From Paenibacillus sp. (lineage in GTDB: Bacteria; Bacillota; Bacilli; Paenibacillales; NBRC-103111): 64,000 nucleotides of DNA. The stretch is taken from NCBI GenBank assembly GCA_031180825.1, contig JAPSLM010000002.1, positions 1 to 64,000 on the forward strand, given 5' to 3'. Each line of letters begins with the position of its first letter. Positions within the stretch are counted from its first letter, which is position 1. Positions 26,375-36,431 of this stretch are shown in pieces. The notes under the pieces were generated by a model. It was not told where the DNA came from. It ran no database searches and saw nothing but the letters and a program-made list of their open reading frames with translations. A program made the position numbers and the translations under genes.

Positions 26375-27454
26375 TTACGTTGCCGGCGTTTTGCGCCGCA
26401 TCCGTTCCTCCCGCTCCCATTTGCGCAAGTGGGGGTATGGATCGAACGACCATTCCGTCATCCCGTTGTCCCGGTACAATCCGTAATGCAGGTGGGGCGG
26501 AAACTTCCCGGACGTGCCGGGCTTGCCGTAGCCGGAGCTGCCGACCCAACCGATCACCTGGCCCGGCTGCACGATGCTGCCCTGCTGCACTTCTTTTTTG
26601 TTAAAGCCCGATAAATGCGCGTAATAATGATACACGTTGTTTAAATCGCGGATGCCGACGCGCCAGCCGCCGTATATATTCCAGCCCATCACTTCGACGA
26701 CGCCGTACGTGACGCTGCGCACCGGAACGCCGTATCCGGCGAAGAGGTCGGTCCCTTCGTGGATCCGGTATCCGCCCCAGCCGCGGCTGGCGCCCCATGT
26801 GCTGCGGTAGGAATAATCGGCGCCAAGCGGCATAACGAAGCAGTGCTCGTGCAGATCAAGCTTATCGAAACGGGCATAAATCCGGGCGAATTGCTGAATC
26901 CGCTCGACGCTCCGGGCATTTTGGTAATAATCCCAGAGTCCGATCCGGAGGTCTTCCTCGGCGCTCCCTTTTTTGAGCAGGCCGGCCGCCATCGCATACA
27001 GCCGGTCAAGATCGTTCATCCGGTCCGCCAAGCCATCCCCCGAGCCGTCCCTGCCGATTCCTCCGAACCATTGAATGCTTTTCTCGTTTTTGTCCTCGTG
27101 ATCCGGATTGAGCATGCCGACCCACTGCAGTTCGGTAAAATAAATGGCAACCATTCCGTCGGGGGCCGGGCGTTTTTTAGCCAGGTTGATCGTCCGTTCG
27201 TATTGATCTACAGCTGCCAAGTAATACCAGGGAATACCGGTAATCACGCTGACTTTGTCGAACAGATCCTTTCGCTCGGCGAACACGGCCTTCATTCCAT
27301 TCGCCGTTTTGCTTGCTTTCGGTACTGCGGGAGTCTTGGCCGAGGGGACATAGGCAAATGCCCGATTTGCCGCCAGTTCCCCCCATCCCTGACCGGCGAG
27401 CAGCGTCGCGCATAGAGCCGCCGCGGCCAACACTCGTGCATGGAACGCCGCCAT
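26375..27454 (-). CDS. lytH: M23 family peptidase, LytH-like (L-Ala-D-Glu endopeptidase)
   Basis: A 359-residue exported LytM-fold metallopeptidase. N-terminal signal sequence (VLAAAALCATLLAGQGW), a central helical domain (DKVSVITGIPWYYLAAVDQY, then LYAMAAGLL) seen in LytH proteins, and the C-terminal peptidase with HEGTDLF (first zinc His and Asp) and HLHYGLY (the HxH). In Bacillus subtilis LytH trims stem peptides in spore cortex peptidoglycan and sits beside yunB, as here, which supports orthology. AAGGAGG lies ten bases before the ATG at 27454; the longer frame upstream is less likely. Confidence 0.87.
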   Translation of the reverse strand: MAAFHARVLAAAALCATLLAGQGWGELAANRAFAYVPSAKTPAVPKASKTANGMKAVFAERKDLFDKVSVITGIPWYYLAAVDQYERTINLAKKRPAPDGMVAIYFTELQWVGMLNPDHEDKNEKSIQWFGGIGRDGSGDGLADRMNDLDRLYAMAAGLLKKGSAEEDLRIGLWDYYQNARSVERIQQFARIYARFDKLDLHEHCFVMPLGADYSYRSTWGASRGWGGYRIHEGTDLFAGYGVPVRSVTYGVVEVMGWNIYGGWRVGIRDLNNVYHYYAHLSGFNKKEVQQGSIVQPGQVIGWVGSSGYGKPGTSGKFPPHLHYGLYRDNGMTEWSFDPYPHLRKWEREERMRRKTPAT

Positions 27455-27576
27455 ACGATAGCTGCCTCCTTCGTTCGGGTATCGATAGCTGGGGTCATTT
27501 AACTGTAGCATGTGCGGGGCGCTGCCTTTTTATCCCTTGTCCGGTTTGATATGATGGAGATGTGGGGGGATGCCGG

Positions 27577-28053
27577 ATGCCGTTTGATCACCGGGAAGAG
27601 CATGTCGATGACCGCATGCTCATTTTGCAGGCCAACATTGACGACATGAATCCGGAATACTGTTCGTATGTGACCGATCTGCTGCTGGAGCAGGGAGCCA
27701 ACGACGTATACTGGATTCCGATTATTATGAAAAAAGGACGTCCCGGCATCATGCTGAACGTACTGACCGACGACGAGAGCGCGAAGCGAATGGAGGACGT
27801 TATTTTCCGGGAAACGACGACGCTGGGCCTGCGTTATTTGCGGGCTTCTTGCCACCGCTTGGGAAGAGAATTTCATAGGGTCGATACGCCTTGGGGGCCC
27901 ATTCGGGTAAAAGCGGGATTCCATCAAGGCGAGCTCGTCCAGTTCGCCCCGGAATTTAAGGAATGCGAGCAGGCGGCCAAAACGCACGGCGTGCCGCTCA
28001 AGCAGGTCTACGAGGAGGTACGGCGGCGGTTTATGGAGCGCGACCGCGCTTAA
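27577..28053 (+). CDS. larC2: LarC2: C-terminal half of nickel-pincer-cofactor nickel insertase, as a separate gene
   Basis: A 158-residue protein matching only the C-terminal part of LarC (DUF111): LQANIDDMNPEYCSYVTDLL, then DVYWIPIIMKKGRPG, TTTLGLRYL and TPWGPIRVKAG. LarC inserts Ni into the pyridinium bis-thiocarboxylate cofactor of lactate racemase in a CTP-dependent step. In Lactobacillus plantarum the two parts are larC1 and larC2, joined by ribosomal frameshifting; here the second part has its own start (ATG 27577 behind GGGGGG) and lies on the opposite strand to larC1, tail to tail, 120 bases apart. A programmed frameshift is therefore impossible and the protein must act as a separate chain. 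Confidence 0.85.
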   Translation: MPFDHREEHVDDRMLILQANIDDMNPEYCSYVTDLLLEQGANDVYWIPIIMKKGRPGIMLNVLTDDESAKRMEDVIFRETTTLGLRYLRASCHRLGREFHRVDTPWGPIRVKAGFHQGELVQFAPEFKECEQAAKTHGVPLKQVYEEVRRRFMERDRA

Positions 28054-28173
28054 ACAAGCAAACGGACGGTTTTCCCGAAGCAGATCTGTCGTATCTGCCG
28101 GCGGAAGCCGTCGTTTGGCGTTTTTATAAAAGAAAGAGCGGCCTTTTCCGGAAGGAAAAGCCGCCCGATTCAC

Positions 28174-29234
28174 CTATTGGCGCATGCACGTATGGTGCGG
28201 TCCGTCATTGGCATGCTTGTGGTGCACGTGGGGATGATCCTCGTCGTGCGCGCGATCGTCATGGCTATGATTTTCGTGCCCGTGTCCATGCTCGCGGGAA
28301 TGTTCGTGATGGCGGTGACCATGGCCGTGCTCGCGCGAAGGCTCGTCATGATGGTGTTCATGGCCGTGTTCGTGCGGATGCCCGTGATGATGATGCCCGT
28401 GGCTGTGCTCATGCGAGTGCCCATGGTGGTGGTGCTCCGGCTGATGATGTCCATGAACGTGCTCATGCGGGAATTCTTCATGGTGCACCTGCCACTTGTT
28501 CAAGTAAGGGTCGGCTTGCCCGACGACGACGCGCAGCACGTTGGGCTGGTTCGGCAAATCGCGCGTTCCCGCCCCGTATCCGATCGACTCTACGATCATC
28601 GGCGGGAGGCCCTTGGCGAATTCGTCCACGAGTCCGGAGACGATGCCCGCCCCCGTCGGCGTCGTCATCTCCAGCGAATATGAGGTCGGCGCAATGGGTA
28701 GCCCTCTCATCATCTCCAGCGTAGCCGGGGCCGGCACCGGATAAATGCCGTGATCGCAATGCACCGTGCCGGAGCCGAGAGGTACGGCGGACGACAAAAT
28801 TTTCTCGATCTCCAGCGAATCGATCGCCAAGGCTACCCCGATGACATCGACGATCGAATCGATAGCGCCGACTTCGTGAAAATGAACGCGCTCAATCGGG
28901 ATATTGTGTATTTTCGCTTCCGCTACCCCGATCTTCTCGAAAATCGCGAGGCTCAGCTTGACGACCCGTTCGTTGAAGCCGGCACGATGAATCAGCTCCA
29001 CGATTTCCGAATAATGGCGATGGTGCGCCGGGGGCGTATGCGGATCAAGCACGACGTTAAGCTTCAGCGCGGATATGCCGCGCTTGTTCACGCGTTTCCA
29101 TTCCAGCGTGAACGGCTCGATCTGAATTTTCCGCAGCTCTTCTTCGATATAGTGACGGTCTGCGCCGGCATCGACAAGCGCGCCCAGCGTCATATCGCCG
29201 CTGATTCCGGAAAAGCAGTCCAAATACAAGATTT

Positions 29235-29238
<4 letters not shown>
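28174..29238 (-). CDS. larC1: LarC1: N-terminal half of the nickel insertase, with a long His-rich tail
   Basis: A 354-residue protein. Residues 1-245 are the LarC N-terminal domain ([20 protein letters not shown], then [15 protein letters not shown] and [10 protein letters not shown]). About 100 further residues hold roughly 45 His, mostly as HGH/HEH repeats with a single late Cys, a likely Ni store or chelator. The GTG start overlaps the larB stop by four bases (GTGA), indicating translational coupling. The domain that normally follows, LarC2, is missing from this strand and is encoded separately at 27577-28053. The His codons give the reverse strand a long spurious open frame. Confidence 0.88.
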
Positions 29239-30143
<905 letters not shown>

Positions 30144-30242
30144 CGTGAATGTTCGAACCTCCTGCTCCCAAACCCTTTCCTCAGTGTACCATATTTCCAA
30201 TCGCAAAGTAATTTCGAAAGTGGATTGTTGGCCTATTCGTGA

Positions 30243-30248
30243 TATAAT
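30243..30248 (+). promoter_or_regulatory. -10 box of the lipA promoter
   Basis: TATAAT, about 53 bases upstream of the lipA ATG; the -35 is weak (around 30219-30224). Confidence 0.45.
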
Positions 30249-30300
30249 AGCTTCAAATCCAAGCGCAAGAAAGAGCTTGTTGCGGAACAGGAGTGCATCC

Positions 30301-31176
30301 ATGGCGACTCATCAAATAGAACGCAAGCCCGAATGGCTGAAAATCAAGCTGACAACGGGAGACAACTACAAAGAGCTGAAAAACATGATGCGCGGCAAAA
30401 CGCTGCACACCGTATGCGAGGAAGCGAAATGTCCGAACATCCATGAATGCTGGGCGGCCCGGACCGCCACCTTTATGATTTTGGGCGACATCTGTACGCG
30501 GGCGTGCCGGTTCTGCGCCGTCAATACGGGAATGCCGACGGAGCTGGATTTGCAGGAGCCGGAGCGCGTCGCGGAGGCGGCGGAGCAGATGGGCCTGCGG
30601 CATGTGGTCGTCACTTCCGTTGCGAGAGACGATTTGAAGGATGGCGGAGCTTCGGTGTTCGCCGCGACAATCCGGGCGATTCGGGGGCGTCTGCCGCTCG
30701 CCGGAGTTGAAGTGCTCATTCCCGATTTTCAAGGGGACGAGGAGGCGCTTCGCACCGTGCTCGAAGCGAAGCCCGATATTTTGAACCACAACGTGGAAAC
30801 GGTAGAGCGGCTGTCCGACAAAGTGCGGGCCAAGGCCAAATACCGCCGTTCGATGGAGCTGCTCGAGCGCTCCAAGCGGATTGCCCCGTCCATCCCGACA
30901 AAATCGAGCATCATGCTCGGCGTCGGCGAGACGTGGGACGAAATTTTGCAGACCATGGACGACTTGCGCGCCGTCGATTGCTCCATTATGACGATCGGCC
31001 AATACTTGCAGCCTTCACTCAAGCATTTGCCGGTGTCCAAGTACTACACGCCGGAGCAATTCGCGGAGCTGAAGCAGGAGGGATTGAAACGCGGGTTCAG
31101 CCATGTGGAGTCCGGTCCGCTCGTCCGCAGCTCGTATCATGCGCATGAACAGGTCCAATCGGCGAAGCAGTCGTAA
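30301..31176 (+). CDS. lipA: Lipoyl synthase
   Basis: A 291-residue radical-SAM enzyme that inserts two sulfurs into protein-bound octanoyl groups to make lipoyl cofactors. Both cluster sites are visible: the auxiliary cluster Cys39, Cys44, Cys50 ([12 protein letters not shown]) and the radical-SAM cluster Cys65, Cys69, Cys72 (CTRACRFC). The C-terminal VRSSYHA with the auxiliary-cluster Ser is present. ATG 30301 is preceded by CAGGAGTG; upstream in-frame sequence belongs to the divergent larB leader. yutD follows by 20 bases, as in Bacillus. Confidence 0.95.
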   Translation: MATHQIERKPEWLKIKLTTGDNYKELKNMMRGKTLHTVCEEAKCPNIHECWAARTATFMILGDICTRACRFCAVNTGMPTELDLQEPERVAEAAEQMGLRHVVVTSVARDDLKDGGASVFAATIRAIRGRLPLAGVEVLIPDFQGDEEALRTVLEAKPDILNHNVETVERLSDKVRAKAKYRRSMELLERSKRIAPSIPTKSSIMLGVGETWDEILQTMDDLRAVDCSIMTIGQYLQPSLKHLPVSKYYTPEQFAELKQEGLKRGFSHVESGPLVRSSYHAHEQVQSAKQS

Positions 31177-31196
31177 AACTCGGGGAGGCTGATACG

Positions 31197-31895
31197 GTGA
31201 TTCATATTGCGGGCAAAACGTACGAGGTGGTCGCTGACCATAAGAACGGCTGGCGTTTCGAGGCGTTCCGCGACCGGTACAGCGAGGTGCTGGAGCGGTA
31301 CGATTATATTGTGGGCGACTGGGGCTACAGCCAGCTCCGGCTGCGCGGATTTTTTAAGGATAATCATCCGAAAGCGACGAAGGACAGCATGATTTCCACG
31401 CTTCAGGATTACTTGAACGAATACTGCAATTTTGGCTGTGCCTATTTTATTCTTGAGAAGGTGCCGAACAAGAGCGGAGTGGAGCCGACCGGTGCTCCCG
31501 GGGATTTCTACGAGGATAGGCCTGCAGCCGAAGCGGGAACGGAAGCGGAACAAGGCGCAGGCGACCGGCCGGCGCCGCAGCCTGCCGTAACCGCCGAAGC
31601 CTCCGTGCACCGGCATGAGGACACGGCCGTTCCGGCGGGCCATCGCGCATCGGCGCCGCAGCATCATCGGCACAACCCGTCCGGCAAGACGTACGGCCCC
31701 CGTCACGGGCAAGGCCAGCAGTCCGGCGGCCCAAATCAGTCCAAATCGCAGCACGGTTCCTCACGGCAGGGCGAGGGAAAATCGGGGGGCCGGCATCAGG
31801 GCAGGCAGCAGGGGCATGCGTCCAAGCCGAAAAGCGGACAGCCCTCCCAAAATGCGCCGAAACCGAAGCCGGATTCGCCCCGCGTAGAAGCGTAA
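31197..31895 (+). CDS. yutD: YutD-like protein (DUF1027) with a long low-complexity tail
   Basis: A 232-residue protein. The first 90 residues are the conserved YutD domain (GKTYEVVADHKNGWRFEAFR, then RYDYIVGDWGYSQLRLRGFF and EYCNFGCAYFILEKV). The remaining 140 residues are low-complexity, rich in Gly, His, Gln, Ser, Pro and Lys, and carry net positive charge near the end; Bacillus YutD is much shorter. The GTG start sits behind GGGGAGG. The YutD role is unsettled, but the gene is a conserved neighbour of lipA. Confidence 0.87.
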   Translation: MIHIAGKTYEVVADHKNGWRFEAFRDRYSEVLERYDYIVGDWGYSQLRLRGFFKDNHPKATKDSMISTLQDYLNEYCNFGCAYFILEKVPNKSGVEPTGAPGDFYEDRPAAEAGTEAEQGAGDRPAPQPAVTAEASVHRHEDTAVPAGHRASAPQHHRHNPSGKTYGPRHGQGQQSGGPNQSKSQHGSSRQGEGKSGGRHQGRQQGHASKPKSGQPSQNAPKPKPDSPRVEA

Positions 31896-31927
31896 GCTGC
31901 TGCAGGTGCCTGTCACAGGCAACGGCC

Positions 31928-31989
31928 AAAAGACCCGTTGCTCCATTTCCCTGCGTAAGTGCGGGGAGAACGGAGCTCGGGTCTTTTTT
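31928..31989. terminator. Bidirectional terminator between yutD and nadK
   Basis: AAAAGACCCG / CGGGTCTTTTTT outer stem around an inner GCTCC..TCCC.GC / GC.GGGA..GGAGC stem, in the convergent gap. Confidence 0.75.
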
Positions 31990-32006
31990 GCGCCAATGGA
32001 AGGCGC

Positions 32007-32819
32007 TTAGATCATGTCATATCCGATGAACGCTTCGCGTACGCGGCTCCAGAACGGGAACGGACGGAAGCGGGCGAACTTGACCTTTTTGCCGGCGGCG
32101 ACCAGGCTGCGGATCGAGATGATATCGTTGCGCTGCATGTACAAGTGATCGAGCGACAGCAAAATATTTTGATTCTCGCGCGGATAAATATCGCAGTGGT
32201 GATGCTTCGGCAGCAGGATCGGCGAACCGAGCGTACGGTATACGCGGTTGTTGATCGAAGCGATCTCCGCAATCTGAATGGCGTCCAGCGACGGATGCAC
32301 GATGGCGCCGCCCAAGCTTTTGTTGTAGGCGGTGCTTCCTGACGGCGTGGAGATGCAGATGCCGTCGCCGCGGAACGTCTCGAGCAGCTCGTCGTTAATA
32401 TGCAGCTGGGCAACCAGCGTGGCGTCGACGCCTTTGAGCGTAAATTCGTTCAGCGCGAGATCCGTTTCGATCCCTTGAGGTGTCGTGATCTGGATCTCGA
32501 CCAAGGGATATTTGACGACGCGCAGGTCGTTTTGATTGGCGCTCTCGCCCATCAGCTGGGCAAGCAGCTCGACTTCATCCGGCTTCCAGTCGGCAAAAAA
32601 ACCGAGTCTTCCCGTGTGAATACCGGTAAATGCAATGTGATCGAGCTGGTCCTTATACTGATGAAACGCATGAAGCAGCGTTCCGTCGCCCCCAATGGAC
32701 AGGACGATATCGGGGGACGCCTCTTCGTGAATGAGCCCGTACTGACGGATCAATTCGTGAAATCTGTGCATCAATTGAATGGAGATGTCATCGCCGCGGT
32801 GTATCACATTGTATTTCAA
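32007..32819 (-). CDS. nadK: NAD kinase
   Basis: A 270-residue ATP/polyphosphate-dependent NAD kinase that makes NADP. The catalytic GGDGT (43-47, with Asp45), the NE motif (LALNEFTLK) and TPSGSTAYNKSLGGAI are all present. Length fits the short Bacillota enzymes. It follows the PilZ gene on the same strand by 31 bases and ends at a terminator shared with yutD. Confidence 0.95.
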   Translation of the reverse strand: MKYNVIHRGDDISIQLMHRFHELIRQYGLIHEEASPDIVLSIGGDGTLLHAFHQYKDQLDHIAFTGIHTGRLGFFADWKPDEVELLAQLMGESANQNDLRVVKYPLVEIQITTPQGIETDLALNEFTLKGVDATLVAQLHINDELLETFRGDGICISTPSGSTAYNKSLGGAIVHPSLDAIQIAEIASINNRVYRTLGSPILLPKHHHCDIYPRENQNILLSLDHLYMQRNDIISIRSLVAAGKKVKFARFRPFPFWSRVREAFIGYDMI

Positions 32820-32850
32820 CCGGTTATCCTCCTATTAACTATCCGCTTCG

Positions 32851-33534
32851 TCAGCTGTCGGTTCCCGAAGCGGAGCAATACTCCTCCATAAGCGCGGCAG
32901 TGCTGTCCGGAACACGATGGAACCGCACGGCTACCCGGTAAGCATCGCTGCTGAAATGGGCTACGCGCACGATTTCCCCATAGACCGTAATCTTCTGGGC
33001 AATGCCGGGAAGAACAAAAGATAATTCCAATTCGAGCGGGCAAAACACGCGGGTCGACGTCATAAACGCCATTCCTCCGCCGGACAAATCCAGAATTTGT
33101 CCCGTGAACGCCACGTTCTGGTGCGATATTTGCTCTCGTACGCCGACGATCCGTGAGGTGACCGGAGTGCGGGTAGGGAGGGCCATTCGCGGATAGCGCC
33201 TTTTTTGCGACTGCTTCAGGTCCAGCGGCGCGGTTAAGGTTAACGTGCATACATTGCGCTTCGTTTCCATATGCAGCAGATCAACCAAAGCATAATAAAG
33301 AATGCCCTGCTCGCGGAAAGAAAATTCAATAAAGCAAACATGATGCAGCTTCTCCAGCGGATGGATCGACAGGGCATCCAGCGTGACCGTCAATTCCTCT
33401 GCGGAAGCCTTGAGAAGCGTAAAGCCGTCCTCGTAGCAAAAGGGCGAGCCTTCTTTGGTTTCGCCTACGATGATGAGAGCGCAGCTTCTGGGTAAAACAA
33501 CGGTTTCATTTGCCAAGGCCAAGGTCCAGTTCAT
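32851..33534 (-). CDS. PilZ-domain protein (probable c-di-GMP receptor)
   Basis: A 227-residue protein. The N-terminal half is a beta-rich YcgR-like domain and the C-terminal half a PilZ domain with the two c-di-GMP elements: an Arg-rich QSQKRRYPRM segment (RxxxR-like) and DLSGGGMAF (the [D/N]xSxxG motif). It should bind c-di-GMP and act on motility or secretion, as such proteins do in other bacteria. It lies upstream of nadK in the same direction. A diguanylate-cyclase-like gene at 39238-40325 is disrupted, so the second messenger would need to come from another enzyme. Confidence 0.82.
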   Translation of the reverse strand: MNWTLALANETVVLPRSCALIIVGETKEGSPFCYEDGFTLLKASAEELTVTLDALSIHPLEKLHHVCFIEFSFREQGILYYALVDLLHMETKRNVCTLTLTAPLDLKQSQKRRYPRMALPTRTPVTSRIVGVREQISHQNVAFTGQILDLSGGGMAFMTSTRVFCPLELELSFVLPGIAQKITVYGEIVRVAHFSSDAYRVAVRFHRVPDSTAALMEEYCSASGTDS

Positions 33535-33733
33535 CAGTGATCACCACACGGTATGATTTTCTGAAACTTTCATTACCGTTTACATCCATAATAATCAATA
33601 ATGTAAAATAACACAATGCCGGAAGTCCCAAGCTTGAATCCGTTCGGGCCGCTTGCCGGCTTTTCGCGCGAAAGCCCGTTTCTCTATAAAATTCCGGCCG
33701 GGCCATCCGTCCTGAGCGTGGAAACAAAGAAAA

Positions 33734-33751
33734 CCCGCTCGCGGGAGCGGG
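33734..33751 (-). terminator. Terminator of the glucan phosphorylase gene
   Basis: CCCGCTC-GCGG-GAGCGGG; read on the minus strand it is followed by TTTTCTTTG. Confidence 0.7.
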
Positions 33752-33779
33752 ATATTTTGCGGCGCTTGGCCCAAGGGAT

Positions 33780-36353
33780 TTAAAAAGTCGTAACCAGCGG
33801 CAGCTCGAAGCGGCGGGCGAAGCTCGGGCTCACCGGATACACGCGCACGCTGTAATGGGGGCCGTGCTGTAGATGGGGCGGAATCGAAGCCCGGTACAGC
33901 ACGGTATTGTCCCCCAACTCGCGTACAGGCTCCATCGTCACGATGACCGGGTCCCAGCGGTCCGCTTTTTCCTGGTAATAGACGATCTCGACCGCCGTAT
34001 CCTTATACCAGACCGGTCCGAATTTTACCGTGGCCGTAACCTCCTTGGGGGAGGTCGCAGTCGGATGGACCGGAGGATCGTTCAACTCGGCGATGCGGAC
34101 GTGATGCCAGTTTTTTCGGATAAACCGTTTGTAATCGGCGACTTTGGTCGCTTCGTCATAGCGGTTGGCCACAAAATGCTGCGTCCGCTTTAAGGCGGGA
34201 ACGTAAAATTCGTTCACGTACTCCATGACCATCCGATCCGAATTGTATACCGGTGCGAGCGTGCGGATCGAGCGCTTCATCCGGGCGATCCATTGGGCGG
34301 GAAGCGGGCGTTGATTGTAGTAAAGCGGCACGATCTCCGTTTCGAGCAGCCGGTAGATCGATTCGGTGTTCTCGCGCTCCTGCGTGGCGGCATCCGCCCC
34401 TTCGCTTGCTTCTACGCTCCAGCCGTTGGTACCGTCATAGCCTTCCTCCCACCAGCCGTCCAGCACGCTGAAGTTGATGACGCCGTTCATCGCGGCTTTT
34501 TGGCCGCTGGTCCCGCTTGCCTCATACGGCCGCCGCGGGTTGTTAAGCCATACGTCCACTCCTTGCACCAGATGACGCGCCATGTTCATGTCGTAATTTT
34601 CGAGCAGCACGATTTTGCCGCGGAACCGGTCCATCTCGGACACCCTGTAGATTTCGCGGATCAGCTCTTGTCCGGGACGGTCCGCCGGGTGCGCCTTGCC
34701 CGCGAATATGAACTGCACCGGCCGGTTCGGGTCGTTTACCAAGCGGTCCAGCCGCTCCAGGTCGTTGAAGATCAGATTGGCCCGCTTGTAGGTGGCGAAC
34801 CGCCGGGCAAAGCCGATGGTCAGCGCGTCCGGGGACAAATAGGTCCGAACTTCCTCGATCCGGTCCGCAGGCAGGCTGTTGCGGCGCCGCTGCTCGCGCA
34901 GGTTGGCGCGGGCAAGCCGGATCATCCGCTGCTTCAGCTCCATGTGAACGGACCAGAGCGATTCGCTTGGCACCAGATCGACGGTTTTCCACACGTCTTT
35001 ATTGGCTTGGTTGCTCATCCACGTTCCAGGCAAAAAGCGTCCGAACAGCTCCTTAAGCTCGGGAGCGAGCCAGGTGCTTAGATGCACGCCGTTGGTCACA
35101 TGTCCGATCGGCACCTCCGGGATATCGAGGCCGCCGTGGAAAGCCCGGAACATTTCGCGCGACACATGGCCGTGCAGCTTGCTGACCCCGTTGCGCAGCG
35201 CGGAGGTGTTCAAGGCCAGGTGGGTCATGTTGAACAGCTGCTTCGATTCGTCGAGGCCCAGCAGGGTCCATTCCCGCCGGGCGGACGGATAATCGGCGAA
35301 CAGGCGGCTGAAATAATATTCGAACATCGGGAGCGGGAACGCATCGTGCCCGGCCGGCACCGGGGTATGCGTCGTAAAGACGGTGCTGGCGCGAATGACC
35401 TCCAGCGCGACGTAAAACGGAAGGCCTTTATCCAGCTGCTCCCGGAGCCGCTCGAACGTCAGAAACGCCGCATGCCCTTCGTTGATATGGAACGTGCCCG
35501 TCGGAATCCCGAGCGCCCGCAGCGCTTTGACCCCGCCGACGCCGAGCAGCACCTCCTGCGCGATCCGGATATCCTGGTTCCCGCCGTACAGCTGCGCCGT
35601 CAGCTCGCGGTCCCAGGAGCTGTTTTCTTCCAAGTCGGCATCCAGCAAATAGACGGGCACGCGGCCGACCTGCACCTGCCATACCTTCAAGCGAACGGTC
35701 CGGTCGGCCAGCGGCACGTCTACGGTCAACTCCCGCAGCGGAGGCGTGCCGTCCCCTTGACCAGCGGCTGTCCCTCGGCCTTCCAGCACCGGAACATAGG
35801 CAGGGACGATCGGAAGCTTGTTGAAGTCGTAGGCGATCGTTTCGGCCAGCTGCCCTCCCTCCGTATCGAGCTTTTGGTCGAAATAGCCCTTCTTGTAAAG
35901 CAATCCTATGCCGACGAGCGGTATGCCCAGATCGCTGGCGGATTTGCAGTGGTCGCCGGCCAGAACGCCGAGCCCTCCCGAATAAATCGGAAGCGATTCA
36001 TGAAAGCCGAATTCCGCCGAGAAGTAAGCGATGGCCTGGCGGGCGTGCTGCGGGTATTCCCTCTGAAACCACGTTTCCGCCTCGCGGTAAGCGTCCCATT
36101 CGGCCATCACGTCACGGTACCGCTGCAGGAAAGCTTCGTCCTCCGACCGCTCCTTCAGCACGGCTGCATTCGTTTCCGTCAGCAAGCGCACGGGATTGTG
36201 CCGGAATTGATCCCACAGCTTCGGCTCGATGGCCGCAAACAGCGCCTTGGCTCCGTCGTTCCAGCTGAACCATAGGTTAAAGGCCAGCTCGCTCAACCGT
36301 TCAATTGCAGGCGGCAGCGCCAAATCTCTTCGATGGAACATCGTATACATCAT
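33780..36353 (-). CDS. glgP: Alpha-glucan (glycogen/maltodextrin) phosphorylase
   Basis: An 857-residue GT35 PLP enzyme of the archaeal/thermophile-like branch with an N-terminal DUF3417-type segment (IERLSELAFNLWFSWNDGAK). It releases glucose 1-phosphate from glucan ends. Key parts: AYFSAEFGFHESLPIYSGGL (substrate site), the GIPTGTFHINEGHAAF segment, VHLSTWLAPEL, GFARRFATYKRANL, and the PLP lysine in GTSGQKAAMNGVINFSVLDG. The C-terminal 130 residues are an added domain after residue about 720. The start follows AGAGGTGA. No glg synthesis genes lie nearby, so it appears to be a stand-alone gene. Confidence 0.92.
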   Translation of the reverse strand: MMYTMFHRRDLALPPAIERLSELAFNLWFSWNDGAKALFAAIEPKLWDQFRHNPVRLLTETNAAVLKERSEDEAFLQRYRDVMAEWDAYREAETWFQREYPQHARQAIAYFSAEFGFHESLPIYSGGLGVLAGDHCKSASDLGIPLVGIGLLYKKGYFDQKLDTEGGQLAETIAYDFNKLPIVPAYVPVLEGRGTAAGQGDGTPPLRELTVDVPLADRTVRLKVWQVQVGRVPVYLLDADLEENSSWDRELTAQLYGGNQDIRIAQEVLLGVGGVKALRALGIPTGTFHINEGHAAFLTFERLREQLDKGLPFYVALEVIRASTVFTTHTPVPAGHDAFPLPMFEYYFSRLFADYPSARREWTLLGLDESKQLFNMTHLALNTSALRNGVSKLHGHVSREMFRAFHGGLDIPEVPIGHVTNGVHLSTWLAPELKELFGRFLPGTWMSNQANKDVWKTVDLVPSESLWSVHMELKQRMIRLARANLREQRRRNSLPADRIEEVRTYLSPDALTIGFARRFATYKRANLIFNDLERLDRLVNDPNRPVQFIFAGKAHPADRPGQELIREIYRVSEMDRFRGKIVLLENYDMNMARHLVQGVDVWLNNPRRPYEASGTSGQKAAMNGVINFSVLDGWWEEGYDGTNGWSVEASEGADAATQERENTESIYRLLETEIVPLYYNQRPLPAQWIARMKRSIRTLAPVYNSDRMVMEYVNEFYVPALKRTQHFVANRYDEATKVADYKRFIRKNWHHVRIAELNDPPVHPTATSPKEVTATVKFGPVWYKDTAVEIVYYQEKADRWDPVIVTMEPVRELGDNTVLYRASIPPHLQHGPHYSVRVYPVSPSFARRFELPLVTTF

Positions 36354-36431
36354 TTCACCTCTGCCCTGAATTTGTTCCCCGGCTGCGGAAGCAAGGGAAC
36401 GGGGATGCTTCTGTTAGCTCCTAGTAGTATC

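Noticed and set aside
28177-28683. Met/Val-rich frame antisense to the larC1 His-rich tail
   Set aside because: CAT/CAC His codons read in reverse give ATG/GTG and so create a spurious hydrophobic frame.
35082-36275. Long frame antisense to the glucan phosphorylase gene
   Set aside because: Low-quality composition, no motifs or start signals; the phosphorylase frame is well supported.
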